NCBI GenBank assembly: GCA_964364145.1
Contig: CAYILC010000028.1
Location: 1 to 10,929 of the forward strand
Reading direction: 5' to 3'
Length of the DNA: 10,929 nucleotides
DNA from: CAYILC01 sp964364145
Lineage (GTDB): Bacteria > Patescibacteriota > Microgenomatia > UBA1400 > UBA12028
The notes below the pieces were generated by a model. The model ran no database searches. It was not told the origin of the DNA and saw only the letters and a program-made list of their open reading frames with translations. A program made the position numbers and the translations under genes. Shown here piece by piece: positions 1-7,582 of the stretch (its first letter is position 1; the number at the start of each line of letters is the position of its first letter).

Positions 1-360
1 ACGCATTCCCAAGGTGTGTTTACCGATTCAGGAACCTTGGTAGAAGAAACATGTGTGTTAGGTATTCCGGCGGTTCAGATGCGAAAGGCCACAGAAAGAC
101 CCCAAGTATATGACGTGAAATCGTGTGTGAAGTTTGATCCAAATCAGCCGGAAAAATACCCACCCGCACTCATCATGAAGAAACTTAAGAAAATCACGGG
201 AACAACCTGGACGCACACGCTCGGTGATGGAAAGTCTTCAGAAAGAATTGCGGAGGATTTGATTGTGCGGTTGAGAACAGGCAATTTGCGTGGACATTTA
301 CCGGAGTTCAATCACTTGCCAATTAATCGCTCATTCATGGAAGATGGCATTGAACTCTAA
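1..360 (+). CDS. UDP-N-acetylglucosamine 2-epimerase-like protein (3' fragment)
   Basis: This is the last 119 codons of a gene whose 5' part lies outside the window. The visible part holds the C-terminal signature of the WecB/MnaA/WbpI epimerase family. It has D9-S-G-T followed by E15-E16, the region that contacts UDP-sugar, then a conserved-type LGIPAVQMR stretch and a TERPQ motif. The family interconverts UDP-GlcNAc with UDP-ManNAc, or related diacetamido or 6-deoxy sugars, in the cytoplasm. The DSGT rather than DSGG variant recalls WbpI/WbjD-type enzymes, so the exact substrate cannot be set from this fragment. The 3' end overlaps the start of the next gene by 17 bases, which points to one transcript. 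No terminator follows. I am confident of the family and unsure of the substrate. Confidence 0.85.
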   Translation, partial: THSQGVFTDSGTLVEETCVLGIPAVQMRKATERPQVYDVKSCVKFDPNQPEKYPPALIMKKLKKITGTTWTHTLGDGKSSERIAEDLIVRLRTGNLRGHLPEFNHLPINRSFMEDGIEL

Positions 361-1075
361 TAAACACTCAGTATGCGTGATTATTCCCATGTACAACGAG
401 GAGCGTGGTGCTAAGCGTTGTGTGCATGCAGTTGTTTCTGTTCTTCAAAACATCAAGATTCCATCCTTTCTACTCATCGTCGATGATGGAAGTAAGGATA
501 CAACCTTAAAAATCTTGCAACGGCTGAAAAAACTATATAAAGAGAAGCTTGTTATTATCTCGCACGGACAAAACAAAGGATATGGAGCCGGATTAGCAAC
601 AGGTGTCCGTGAAGCAATCAAACAAGGATATGAGTATTGCATCTTCATGGACTCGGATCTTACAAACAGTCCAAATTTTATTCCGCAATTTGTTGACCAA
701 ATAGACAACGGATATGACTGTGTGAAAGCGTCTCGATACATTAAGGGTGGAGGAATGGTTGGCGTTCCATTGATGAGAAAGATGTATTCTGGGTTAGGAA
801 ACATGGTTGCATCAATTTTGTTTGATATTGGAATTCATGACTGCTCAAACGGTTTTCGCATGGTCCGATTGGAAATGCTAAAAGATGTGAAATATCAAGA
901 GAAAGGGTTCTCTATTATTCTTGAAGAACTGTATGACTTAAAGAAAAAAAATGCACATTTTAAAGAAATCCCGAATATCTTAACGAACAGAACGATTGGA
1001 AAAACAAGTTTTTCATATACACCACAAATGTTGTGGGATTATGCAAAATATGCGATAAAAGCCGTTTTCATTTAG
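344..1075 (+). CDS. Family 2 glycosyltransferase, DPM1/polyprenyl-phosphate sugar synthase-like
   Basis: The product is a 243-residue GT-A enzyme. The order of motifs fits dolichol-phosphate mannose synthase relatives: VIIPMYNEE at 12-20, DDGS at 47-50, a KGYGAGL loop near 78-84, the metal-binding D103-S-D105, an ASRYIKGG segment at 129-136, and NGFR at 169-172 with E194/E195 further on. Family members move a sugar from a nucleotide donor to polyprenyl phosphate on the inner membrane face. There are no C-terminal membrane helices, unlike ArnC or GtrB, so it is a soluble DPM1-class form. I chose the ATG at 344 because an in-frame ATG at 290 would add 18 residues lying inside the upstream gene and before the conserved first strand. 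The 344 ATG overlaps the previous gene by 17 bases and has GGAAG directly against it, so initiation is probably coupled. Confidence 0.85.
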   Translation: MALNSNKHSVCVIIPMYNEERGAKRCVHAVVSVLQNIKIPSFLLIVDDGSKDTTLKILQRLKKLYKEKLVIISHGQNKGYGAGLATGVREAIKQGYEYCIFMDSDLTNSPNFIPQFVDQIDNGYDCVKASRYIKGGGMVGVPLMRKMYSGLGNMVASILFDIGIHDCSNGFRMVRLEMLKDVKYQEKGFSIILEELYDLKKKNAHFKEIPNILTNRTIGKTSFSYTPQMLWDYAKYAIKAVFI

Positions 1076-1082
1076 TGATACA

Positions 1083-2582
1083 ATGCCTGTAAATATGATG
1101 AAACAGATAAAGAGATTCGTTAGAGAGGTCATCTATGATCCTGTTCGGGCGAGAATCGCATATGACCTCGTGATAGCGATCTTTTCCTTAGGTTTTTGTT
1201 GGTCTCTTTTTAAACTTTTCTCATTTCCAACGGCATCCCCATATGTTCTGTTCCTCTATCCCTTTATATATGTCACATTGAACCACTTATTTGGTGTATA
1301 TGGTCCTCTAAAAACAGCACATATTATTCTGAAAATTCTCGCACTTCTCGGTTCATCGACAACAGCGCTCATGCTTTTTGTATTTGTAGGACAACCACCT
1401 CTTATTCTCATTCTCACTACGGTTTTTGTCTCAATGTTGACCATCATTCCGCGGATATTTTTTAATTTCGGAAATACCTTTCATAGAAACACATACATCG
1501 ACACGATTGTGCACGATAAACTTCCGGTGCTCGTTGTGGGAGGGGGAGGATATATCGGCTCGCATGTTGTTGAAAAACTTCTCAAAGAAGGTTTTAAGGT
1601 TCATGTGTTTGATAAGTTCATTTACGGGAAGGAGGTGCTTTCTGATCTTGCAAAAAACAAAAATCTTGAACTTATTGAAGGCGACATCAGCGATATTTAT
1701 TCGCTTACTTTAGCCCTTACTGATGTGCAGGCAGTTATACACCTTGCTGGTTTGGTTGGTGATCCGGCTTGCGCACTAGATGACAAACTTACCCGACATA
1801 TCAACATTGTTTCAACCCGCATGCTGAAAGAGTCGGTGAAAGCATTTCGCATTCCTAAGTTCATTTTTGCCTCGAGTTGCTCCGTCTATGGATCCTCAGA
1901 AGAGGAAGTGAATGAGACAAGTCCGCTCAATCCTGTTTCTTTGTATGCAAGAACAAAGATTGACGCTGAAAACGAAATTATGCAGGATCAATTTGATCTT
2001 TTCCATCCGACAGTCCTGCGTTTTTCAACGGTTTTTGGCCATTCAAAGAAACCGCGATTCGATTTAGTAGCGAATCTTTTTGCCGCACAAGCATATTACG
2101 ATGGAGTCATCACGGTAACCGGGAGTAATCAATGGAGGCCATTTGTGCATGTAGCGGATGTTGCCGATGCCGTTGTTCGAATCGTCCAGGCTCCAAAAGA
2201 GAAAGTGAGCAGGCAGGTTTTTAATGTGGGCGATGACAGACTCAATATCACGATTGGCGATTTGGCAAAGATTGTGGCAAGCGTGATCAAGAAAAGTAAA
2301 AAAGGCAAGAAAGTGAAAATTCTTGTAAAAGACGATGTCGCCGATCGAAGAAACTATCACGTCTCGTTTTCAAAAATCAAGAATATATTGGGCTTTGAGG
2401 CGCAACATATGCTGCAAGACGGTATTGAGGAAATCTATGACCATTTCAAAAAAGGTACATACAAGAAACCATATAAAAACTCATATTACAGTAATGCTGA
2501 GATGGCAAAACAGATGAAAACCGAATTTTATTCTGACGACTATCAGAAGACGCACTTTTCACTTATGGCGGATAACGGTTAA
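1083..2582 (+). CDS. Membrane-anchored NAD-dependent epimerase/dehydratase (TM domain + extended SDR fusion)
   Basis: This 499-residue protein has two parts. Residues about 26-125 contain four hydrophobic segments (roughly 26-47, 52-73, 80-102 and 105-125), with the FGVYG/PLKTAHIILKI region recalling the membrane half of FlaA1/CapD/PglF proteins. From about 147 an extended short-chain dehydrogenase begins. It shows the nucleotide-binding GGGGYIGS at 153-160, acidic D177 at the end of strand 2, D201 in EGDIS, HLAGLVGDPAC at 220-230, S264/S265, and catalytic Y288-x3-K292. This SDR half looks like UDP-sugar 4-epimerases/dehydratases of the 'LVGDPACAL' kind, not the CapD-type 4,6-dehydratase that normally follows such a membrane domain. 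It probably modifies a nucleotide- or lipid-linked sugar at the inner membrane; the substrate is unknown. The gene starts 7 bases after the previous stop, with no clear Shine-Dalgarno. An ATG pair from 1095 is an alternative start. Confidence 0.8.
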   Translation: MPVNMMKQIKRFVREVIYDPVRARIAYDLVIAIFSLGFCWSLFKLFSFPTASPYVLFLYPFIYVTLNHLFGVYGPLKTAHIILKILALLGSSTTALMLFVFVGQPPLILILTTVFVSMLTIIPRIFFNFGNTFHRNTYIDTIVHDKLPVLVVGGGGYIGSHVVEKLLKEGFKVHVFDKFIYGKEVLSDLAKNKNLELIEGDISDIYSLTLALTDVQAVIHLAGLVGDPACALDDKLTRHINIVSTRMLKESVKAFRIPKFIFASSCSVYGSSEEEVNETSPLNPVSLYARTKIDAENEIMQDQFDLFHPTVLRFSTVFGHSKKPRFDLVANLFAAQAYYDGVITVTGSNQWRPFVHVADVADAVVRIVQAPKEKVSRQVFNVGDDRLNITIGDLAKIVASVIKKSKKGKKVKILVKDDVADRRNYHVSFSKIKNILGFEAQHMLQDGIEEIYDHFKKGTYKKPYKNSYYSNAEMAKQMKTEFYSDDYQKTHFSLMADNG

Positions 2583-2583
2583 C

Positions 2584-2934
2584 TTATTTTTGCACCGATA
2601 GTAATACAACTCCAAAAATAATGCACCCAACTGCAACGATTTTTTGAACGGTAATGGCTTCGTTAAAGAAAATACTGCTCACGACAACCACAATAACATA
2701 TCCCAGCGCTCCAACAGGATATGCGACGGAGAGCGGGAAACGCTGCAACACGAAAAGCCAGAGAATCATCGAGACAATATAGAGAGATATTCCCGCCATA
2801 ACCAATGGAGAAAATAACGTTTGCATAATTGAAATGAACGAAGGCGATAAAGACGACTGCAATATCCCCTTTTTCAAGGTGAACTGGCCAATGAGAGATA
2901 TTCCGATGGAAGAGAGAAGAAGAATATATCGCAT
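2584..2934 (-). CDS. Small four-helix EamA/SMR-family membrane protein, ArnE-like candidate flippase subunit
   Basis: The product is 116 residues, almost all hydrophobic, with four predicted membrane spans (about 2-20, 40-62, 69-89 and 95-113). The second half, with FPLSVAYPVGALGYV at about 66-80 and an FFNE turn at 89-92, is typical of the drug/metabolite transporter superfamily in its half-size form. The glutamate that drives proton-coupled efflux in EmrE (E14) appears replaced: the equivalent stretch reads LIGQFTLKKG, with Q17. That pattern is common in ArnE/ArnF and EamA-like proteins that move polyprenyl-linked sugars. Given its place among glycosyltransferases, a role in flipping a lipid-linked sugar is more likely than drug efflux, but this is inference. 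Its stop lies one base from the stop of the opposing upstream gene. A -10-like TAGAAT sits six bases before its ATG. Confidence 0.8.
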   Translation of the reverse strand: MRYILLLSSIGISLIGQFTLKKGILQSSLSPSFISIMQTLFSPLVMAGISLYIVSMILWLFVLQRFPLSVAYPVGALGYVIVVVVSSIFFNEAITVQKIVAVGCIIFGVVLLSVQK

Positions 2935-2940
2935 TGTTTG

Positions 2941-2946
2941 ATTCTA
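2941..2946 (-). promoter_or_regulatory. Candidate -10 box for a leaderless transporter transcript
   Basis: On the minus strand TAGAAT (five of six matches to TATAAT) is followed by six bases and then the ATG at 2934. Transcription would start at or next to the A of the ATG. The gap to the upstream glycosyltransferase stop is only 28 bases, and no Shine-Dalgarno is present. The best -35 candidate at the right distance (TGTATA, 17 bases upstream) is poor, so this is a modest call; the gene could also be read through from upstream. Confidence 0.4.
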
Positions 2947-2959
2947 CGGTATTCCCGTA
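2945..2959. repeat. Short perfect inverted repeat in the transporter promoter region
   Basis: TACGG and CCGTA form a perfect 5-bp inverted repeat around a 5-base centre (TATTC). It sits between two minus-strand genes and overlaps the candidate -10 by two bases. It could be an operator half-site pair or a weak hairpin. It is short enough to arise by chance. Confidence 0.25.
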
Positions 2960-2962
2960 TGT

Positions 2963-3811
2963 TTATACAGTGAACAATTGTTTCACGATTCCCCACGCAT
3001 TACGCAATCGCTCAACACCAAGCGGCATGAAGTGTTGTGCAACATATATCTTCGGATAATGCTTAGCGATGATTCGCATCCAATTGATGAAATCATGCAA
3101 AGGTTTATATAATTTCATTGTGTTACTTGTTTGCATATGCAGATGTGTTGCTGTAGCAGTGAGCGTTGGAAAATACACCACTCCTTTCAACGCAGCACAC
3201 AAACAAAACTCGACATCCTCTAAATATGAATGAAATGATTCATCGAACTTTCCAATCTTTGCGAAGACTTCTCTTTTTGCAAGTAAACATGTAGCCGAAA
3301 GTCCAAATATAGTATGTGTTTTGAATGGTTTGTCATCAGATTTTTGACCTTGTTTTTGTTTCCACATTTCAAGTTTGTGTATAGGAAAAGCTTTGGCAAT
3401 ACGCAAATCTACACGATATCCGATCGTTGGTTTTTCACCCTCTATAATGATCGGCTGGGTGAAGTATATTTCGGAATGATCCCGGAGGAATTCTATCATC
3501 TGTTTAATTGTTGTATGTTCAACCAAACAATCATCGTTTAACGCGAGAATAAATTGGCCCGTAGATACATCAATTCCGATGTTTATTGAAGACGCAAAAC
3601 CAAGATTGTGCGATGGCGCAATGTACACAACGTTGGGGAAATGATCGCATACAAATGCTTTTGTATTGGGATCTTGCGCATTATCAATAATAACGATTTC
3701 GTATTGCTCTTTGCGTATTTTTACGCATGCAATTGCCTCATAAAGTTTCGGCAGAGAATCTTTCAGAAGCTCTTTCCCTCTAATCGTTGGAATGATGACT
3801 GAAAGAATCAT
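2963..3811 (-). CDS. Family 2 glycosyltransferase, rhamnosyltransferase-like
   Basis: This 282-residue GT-A fold enzyme has the pattern of the WbbL/rhamnosyltransferase branch of family 2: SVIIPT at 4-9, IIDNAQ at 41-46, the NLGFASSINIG signature at 69-79, a metal-site N92-D93-D94 where DxD normally sits, GLSATCLLAKREVF at 170-183, and the catalytic-type LEDVEF at 197-202. Such enzymes add a deoxysugar or hexose to a growing lipid-linked oligosaccharide in the cytoplasm. The C-terminus (from about 235) is amphipathic but has no convincing membrane helix. The gene begins two bases after the stop of the UDP-glucuronate decarboxylase, with no evident Shine-Dalgarno, so it is probably expressed by coupling in the same operon. 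Donor and acceptor cannot be read from sequence alone. Confidence 0.88.
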   Translation of the reverse strand: MILSVIIPTIRGKELLKDSLPKLYEAIACVKIRKEQYEIVIIDNAQDPNTKAFVCDHFPNVVYIAPSHNLGFASSINIGIDVSTGQFILALNDDCLVEHTTIKQMIEFLRDHSEIYFTQPIIIEGEKPTIGYRVDLRIAKAFPIHKLEMWKQKQGQKSDDKPFKTHTIFGLSATCLLAKREVFAKIGKFDESFHSYLEDVEFCLCAALKGVVYFPTLTATATHLHMQTSNTMKLYKPLHDFINWMRIIAKHYPKIYVAQHFMPLGVERLRNAWGIVKQLFTV

Positions 3812-3813
3812 AT

Positions 3814-4794
<981 letters not shown>

Positions 4795-4800
4795 CGTGCG

Positions 4801-4808
4801 AGTATACT
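4801..4808. promoter_or_regulatory. Palindromic AGTATACT, candidate shared -10 of divergent promoters
   Basis: The 37-base gap between the divergent decarboxylase and thiolase genes carries the perfect palindrome AGTATACT, which presents TATACT on both strands. Leftward, TATACT is followed by six bases and the ATG at 4794, predicting a leaderless mRNA. Rightward, the predicted start near 4815 leaves a leader of about 17 bases containing the thiolase Shine-Dalgarno. A weak -35 (TTGCCT, 4778-4783, 19-base spacer) is possible on the plus strand; none is convincing on the minus strand. Confidence 0.45.
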
Positions 4809-4821
4809 ACCATAACAGAGT

Positions 4822-4826
4822 GGGAG
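4822..4826 (+). promoter_or_regulatory. Ribosome binding site of the thiolase gene
   Basis: GGGAG lies five bases before the ATG at 4832 and decides this start over an in-frame ATG 147 bases further upstream. It also shows that the organism keeps a normal anti-Shine-Dalgarno, which makes the missing sites before other genes more telling. Confidence 0.75.
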
Positions 4827-4831
4827 AGTGT

Positions 4832-5977
4832 ATGTATATTGTTGACATGAAGCGTACTCCTGTTGGAAAGTTTTTAGGATCTCTTTCGGGATTATCTGCG
4901 CCCGAACTCGCAAAGCCGTTATTTTCGTATTTCTTATCGAAATATCCATACCTCAAGAACAAAACTGATGAGGTTGTTATAGGGAATGTGCTTTCTGCCG
5001 GTATTGGCATGAACCCGGCCCGAATTGCTGCCATGTTGGGAGGAGTTGACGAGTCCGTTCCCTCGTACACTGTGAATCATGTTTGCGCGTCCGGCATGAA
5101 CGCCATCATTCAAGCCTTTCGTTCGATCCGCGCTGGCGATACCCACATCGTTTTAGCGGGCGGCATGGAAAGCATGTCGCAAGCGCCATACCTGCTCAAG
5201 GGAGCTCGCAAAGGATTAAAGTTTGGTTCGCAAACGTTGATAGATTCACTCCAACATGATGGGTTGTACTGCAGTTTATGTCATGGAGCAATGGGGGTGA
5301 CTGCAGAAAATGTTGCGAAAAAATATGCTATTAGTAGAGCATCGCAAGATCGTTATGCCCTGTCCAGTCATCAGAAAGCAGTGTTGGCTCAAGAACATCG
5401 TATTTTTGCCAACGAGATTATTGCGATAGAAGAGTTGAAAGCCGATGAATGCCCGCGTAAAGAAACCTCATTAGAAAAATTGGCAAGTCTTAAGGCAGTA
5501 TTCAAAGATGGAGGAACTGTTACTGCCGGCAATTCCAGTTCCATAAATGATGGTGCGGCCTTGGCATTATTAGCCTCGGAAAAAGCAGTTCAAACGTATG
5601 GATTGAAGCCGATGGCTCGTATTATTGACTACGTTTTCATCGGACTAAAACCGGAATTGATGGGCATGGGTCCAAAGCTTGCCATAGAAAAACTGTTAAA
5701 GAAAAACTCTTTGTCTTTGAATGACATTGATCTCTTTGAAATCAATGAAGCTTTTGCGTCACAAATATTGGCTGTGATACAAGAGCTGAAGATCAATGAT
5801 TCAAAAGTAAACATATATGGAGGCGCCATTGCTTTTGGGCATCCATTGGGCATGAGCGGTGCACGGATTATTGGTACACTTATTACAGGACTTAAGCAAA
5901 TAAAAGGGAAGTTAGGAATTGCATCACTTTGTGTTGGTGGTGGGCAGGGAGCCGCTATATTGTTGGAGAATATATGA
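4832..5977 (+). CDS. Acetyl-CoA C-acetyltransferase (biosynthetic thiolase, PhaA/AtoB type)
   Basis: This 381-residue thiolase condenses two acetyl-CoA to acetoacetyl-CoA, reversibly. All catalytic elements are visible: nucleophile C85 in NHVCASG, N305 in NEAF, H337 in GHPLG, and C367 in CVGGGQG. MESMS at 112-116, the substrate-loop MGVTAENVA at 154-162, and an NDGAA motif at 239-243 also match. It is slightly shorter than the usual 390-395 residues, with a trimmed N-terminus that starts directly at the first strand (MYIVDMKRTPVG). The ATG at 4832 has a good Shine-Dalgarno; an upstream ATG would run antisense through the decarboxylase. The stop overlaps the reductase start as ATGA, so both are made together. 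Thiolase and reductase are the first two steps toward (R)-3-hydroxybutyryl-CoA. A thiolase is out of place in a glycan cluster unless it feeds an acyl modification. Confidence 0.93.
   Translation: MYIVDMKRTPVGKFLGSLSGLSAPELAKPLFSYFLSKYPYLKNKTDEVVIGNVLSAGIGMNPARIAAMLGGVDESVPSYTVNHVCASGMNAIIQAFRSIRAGDTHIVLAGGMESMSQAPYLLKGARKGLKFGSQTLIDSLQHDGLYCSLCHGAMGVTAENVAKKYAISRASQDRYALSSHQKAVLAQEHRIFANEIIAIEELKADECPRKETSLEKLASLKAVFKDGGTVTAGNSSSINDGAALALLASEKAVQTYGLKPMARIIDYVFIGLKPELMGMGPKLAIEKLLKKNSLSLNDIDLFEINEAFASQILAVIQELKINDSKVNIYGGAIAFGHPLGMSGARIIGTLITGLKQIKGKLGIASLCVGGGQGAAILLENI
5965..5969 (+). promoter_or_regulatory. Ribosome binding site of the reductase gene inside the thiolase 3' end
   Basis: GGAGA lies four bases before the ATG at 5974, within the last thiolase codons. 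Together with the ATGA stop-start overlap it supports translational coupling and rules out the in-frame ATG at 5929. Confidence 0.75.
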
Positions 5978-6711
5978 ACAATGTAAAAAAAGTAGCGTTG
6001 GTAACTGGATCAAGTCGAGGGATTGGAAAGGCAATCGCGATTGCGCTAGCTAAATTCGGACATAAAGTAATACTGCATGCCTCACATGTGAGTGAAGCAC
6101 TGGAAGGCACAGAACACGAGCTAAAAACACTTGGGGCATGGGCGTCAACGACAGTCTTTGATGTTTCAGACAAGAAAGGCGTGGAGTCCGCATGCGCTCA
6201 CGTGTTAGAAAGCGTTGGGACGGTCGATATACTCGTAAATAACGCGGGCGCTTCCAACGATAAACCGTTCGAGAGAATGTCCGATCAAGAATTTGATGCC
6301 GTGATTAAAACGAATCTTTATGGTCCGTTTTATATAACTCAACAAATCTTACCGAGAATGCAAAAGCAAAACTTCGGCAGAGTTATCAACATGTCTTCCA
6401 TTGCGGTAAAAGGGGCCTTTGGCAAAACAAACTATGCTGCGGCAAAAGCGGGTGTTATTGGTATGACCAAGTCCTTAGCCCTTGAAGTTGGAAAGTACAA
6501 CATTACCGTGAATGCTGTATGTCCAGGTTACATCGATACAGAAATGTCTGCTGCCATTCCAAAAGAGTATCGTAACCAATTTCTTAAACAGATTGCCTTA
6601 GGAAGAATTGGCTCTCCCGAAGAGGTGGCGAATGTTGTAAACTTTTTGGCAAGTGAGCAGGCCTCATATATTTCCGGAGCTGTGATTGATGTCAATGGTG
6701 GTTGGTTATAA
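5974..6711 (+). CDS. Short-chain dehydrogenase, acetoacetyl-CoA / 3-oxoacyl reductase (PhaB/FabG type)
   Basis: This 245-residue classical SDR has the cofactor motif TGSSRGIG at 11-18, DV at 63-64, NNAG at 89-92, N114, S141/S142, and the Y154-x3-K158 catalytic pair, ending in a typical NGGW. The arginine in the glycine motif (R15) favours NADPH. The GAFGKTNYAAAKAG stretch at 147-160 resembles PhaB acetoacetyl-CoA reductases as well as FabG. Paired with the thiolase by an ATGA overlap, the likeliest job is reduction of acetoacetyl-CoA to 3-hydroxybutyryl-CoA, an inference from context. A FabG role on acyl carrier protein remains possible, but no other fatty-acid gene is here. The last 20 bases overlap the end of the opposing deacetylase gene. 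Confidence 0.9.
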   Translation: MNNVKKVALVTGSSRGIGKAIAIALAKFGHKVILHASHVSEALEGTEHELKTLGAWASTTVFDVSDKKGVESACAHVLESVGTVDILVNNAGASNDKPFERMSDQEFDAVIKTNLYGPFYITQQILPRMQKQNFGRVINMSSIAVKGAFGKTNYAAAKAGVIGMTKSLALEVGKYNITVNAVCPGYIDTEMSAAIPKEYRNQFLKQIALGRIGSPEEVANVVNFLASEQASYISGAVIDVNGGWL

Positions 6712-7582
6712 GCGCATCGCGCGACGTTTTTAATGGTCCGCCATTTGCTAAAACCAATGCCTGTATAATTTTTTTTGCAAAACTAACTCTTTTCTTAAAA
6801 CTATATCGTAACGGAACTACAGGATGGTTACTGTCCTGTTGAGGAAGATCAATAAAATCGATCGCGTGAAATACATAGACAAGATATGTTGGTTTACTTT
6901 TCAAGTAGCGCAATATCAATCCTTGGTACCTCGATCCAAAAACATATGCGAATGTTGTGTGTATAGGAAGTCGTAAAAACGGTAAAACCGAGATTGGAAG
7001 TTCGGATAAGGTTTCGCTTGGCTTTATACCACAAATGACATGAGGTCGTTCCGGACTGAAGATGTATGCGGAACGGCCAAACGATTTATATTTATTTGCT
7101 CCACCTCGTACGTGTGCATATATACTCATCAGAAGTTGCGCAAAACCAGGAAGAACGCTGGTGTCATATGTATAGCCCAGTTTTCGCAGGATCGTTATGA
7201 TTTCCTCATTTTGATAATACCCCGGACCTCTAAACCCTACTGGTTCCTTTCCACATACCTCGGCAATTTTTTTGTGGGCCTTGAAGATCTGACGCTTTTT
7301 CTCCTCATAGGATAAACTGCCAAATGAAACAAGATGATCCCAAGTATGGTTTGCGATCTCGTGTCCGTCAGCTACAGCTTTTTTACAGAAAGATCGACAC
7401 GCCGGAAGGCCGAGGTCTTTTCCAATGACCATGAATGTTGCTTTCGATCGTGATTTTTTTAACAAACGAAGGAAAACCGGCAAGCTTTGCGTGTAGATAT
7501 ACTCTTTGTTTTTATGAATGGTGATGCCATATTCTTGTTCGTAAACCCACAGATTATCAACGTCAACGTGAATATGGATCAT
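6692..7582 (-). CDS. Polysaccharide deacetylase (NodB homology domain), cytoplasmic
   Basis: This 296-residue carbohydrate esterase family 4-like protein begins at once with motif 1 (HVDVDN, 5-10; D7 and D9 as base/metal candidates). Then come ATFMVIG at 48-54, motif 2 with H79 and H83 (HTWDH), motif 3 RGP at 118-120, and a late histidine H239 in VFHAID. There is no signal peptide or membrane span, so it should act inside the cell, probably removing N-acetyl from a nucleotide- or lipid-linked sugar, much as NodB does on chito-oligosaccharides. It follows the acyltransferase gene with an ATGA overlap, and its 3' end overlaps the opposing reductase by 20 bases. A PuuE-like amidohydrolase activity on another substrate cannot be excluded. 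The motif 1 form DVDN differs from the common TFDDG, but both acidic positions are kept. Confidence 0.85.
   Translation of the reverse strand: MIHIHVDVDNLWVYEQEYGITIHKNKEYIYTQSLPVFLRLLKKSRSKATFMVIGKDLGLPACRSFCKKAVADGHEIANHTWDHLVSFGSLSYEEKKRQIFKAHKKIAEVCGKEPVGFRGPGYYQNEEIITILRKLGYTYDTSVLPGFAQLLMSIYAHVRGGANKYKSFGRSAYIFSPERPHVICGIKPSETLSELPISVLPFLRLPIHTTFAYVFGSRYQGLILRYLKSKPTYLVYVFHAIDFIDLPQQDSNHPVVPLRYSFKKRVSFAKKIIQALVLANGGPLKTSRDALITNHH

Noticed and set aside
5975..5977. Alternative genetic code with TGA as glycine or tryptophan
   Set aside because: TGA ends the thiolase, acyltransferase and deacetylase at family-appropriate lengths and in ATGA or tail overlaps, so it functions as stop.
4832..6711. 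Complete PHB storage operon
   Set aside because: Only the first two steps are encoded; no polymerase, phasin or regulator is present on either side in the window.
6712..6731. Possible terminator after the reductase: GCGC-ATC-GCGC then a run of five T
   Set aside because: The stem is only 4 bp and the T-run is four bases away from it; it also lies within the deacetylase coding sequence. Too weak to call.
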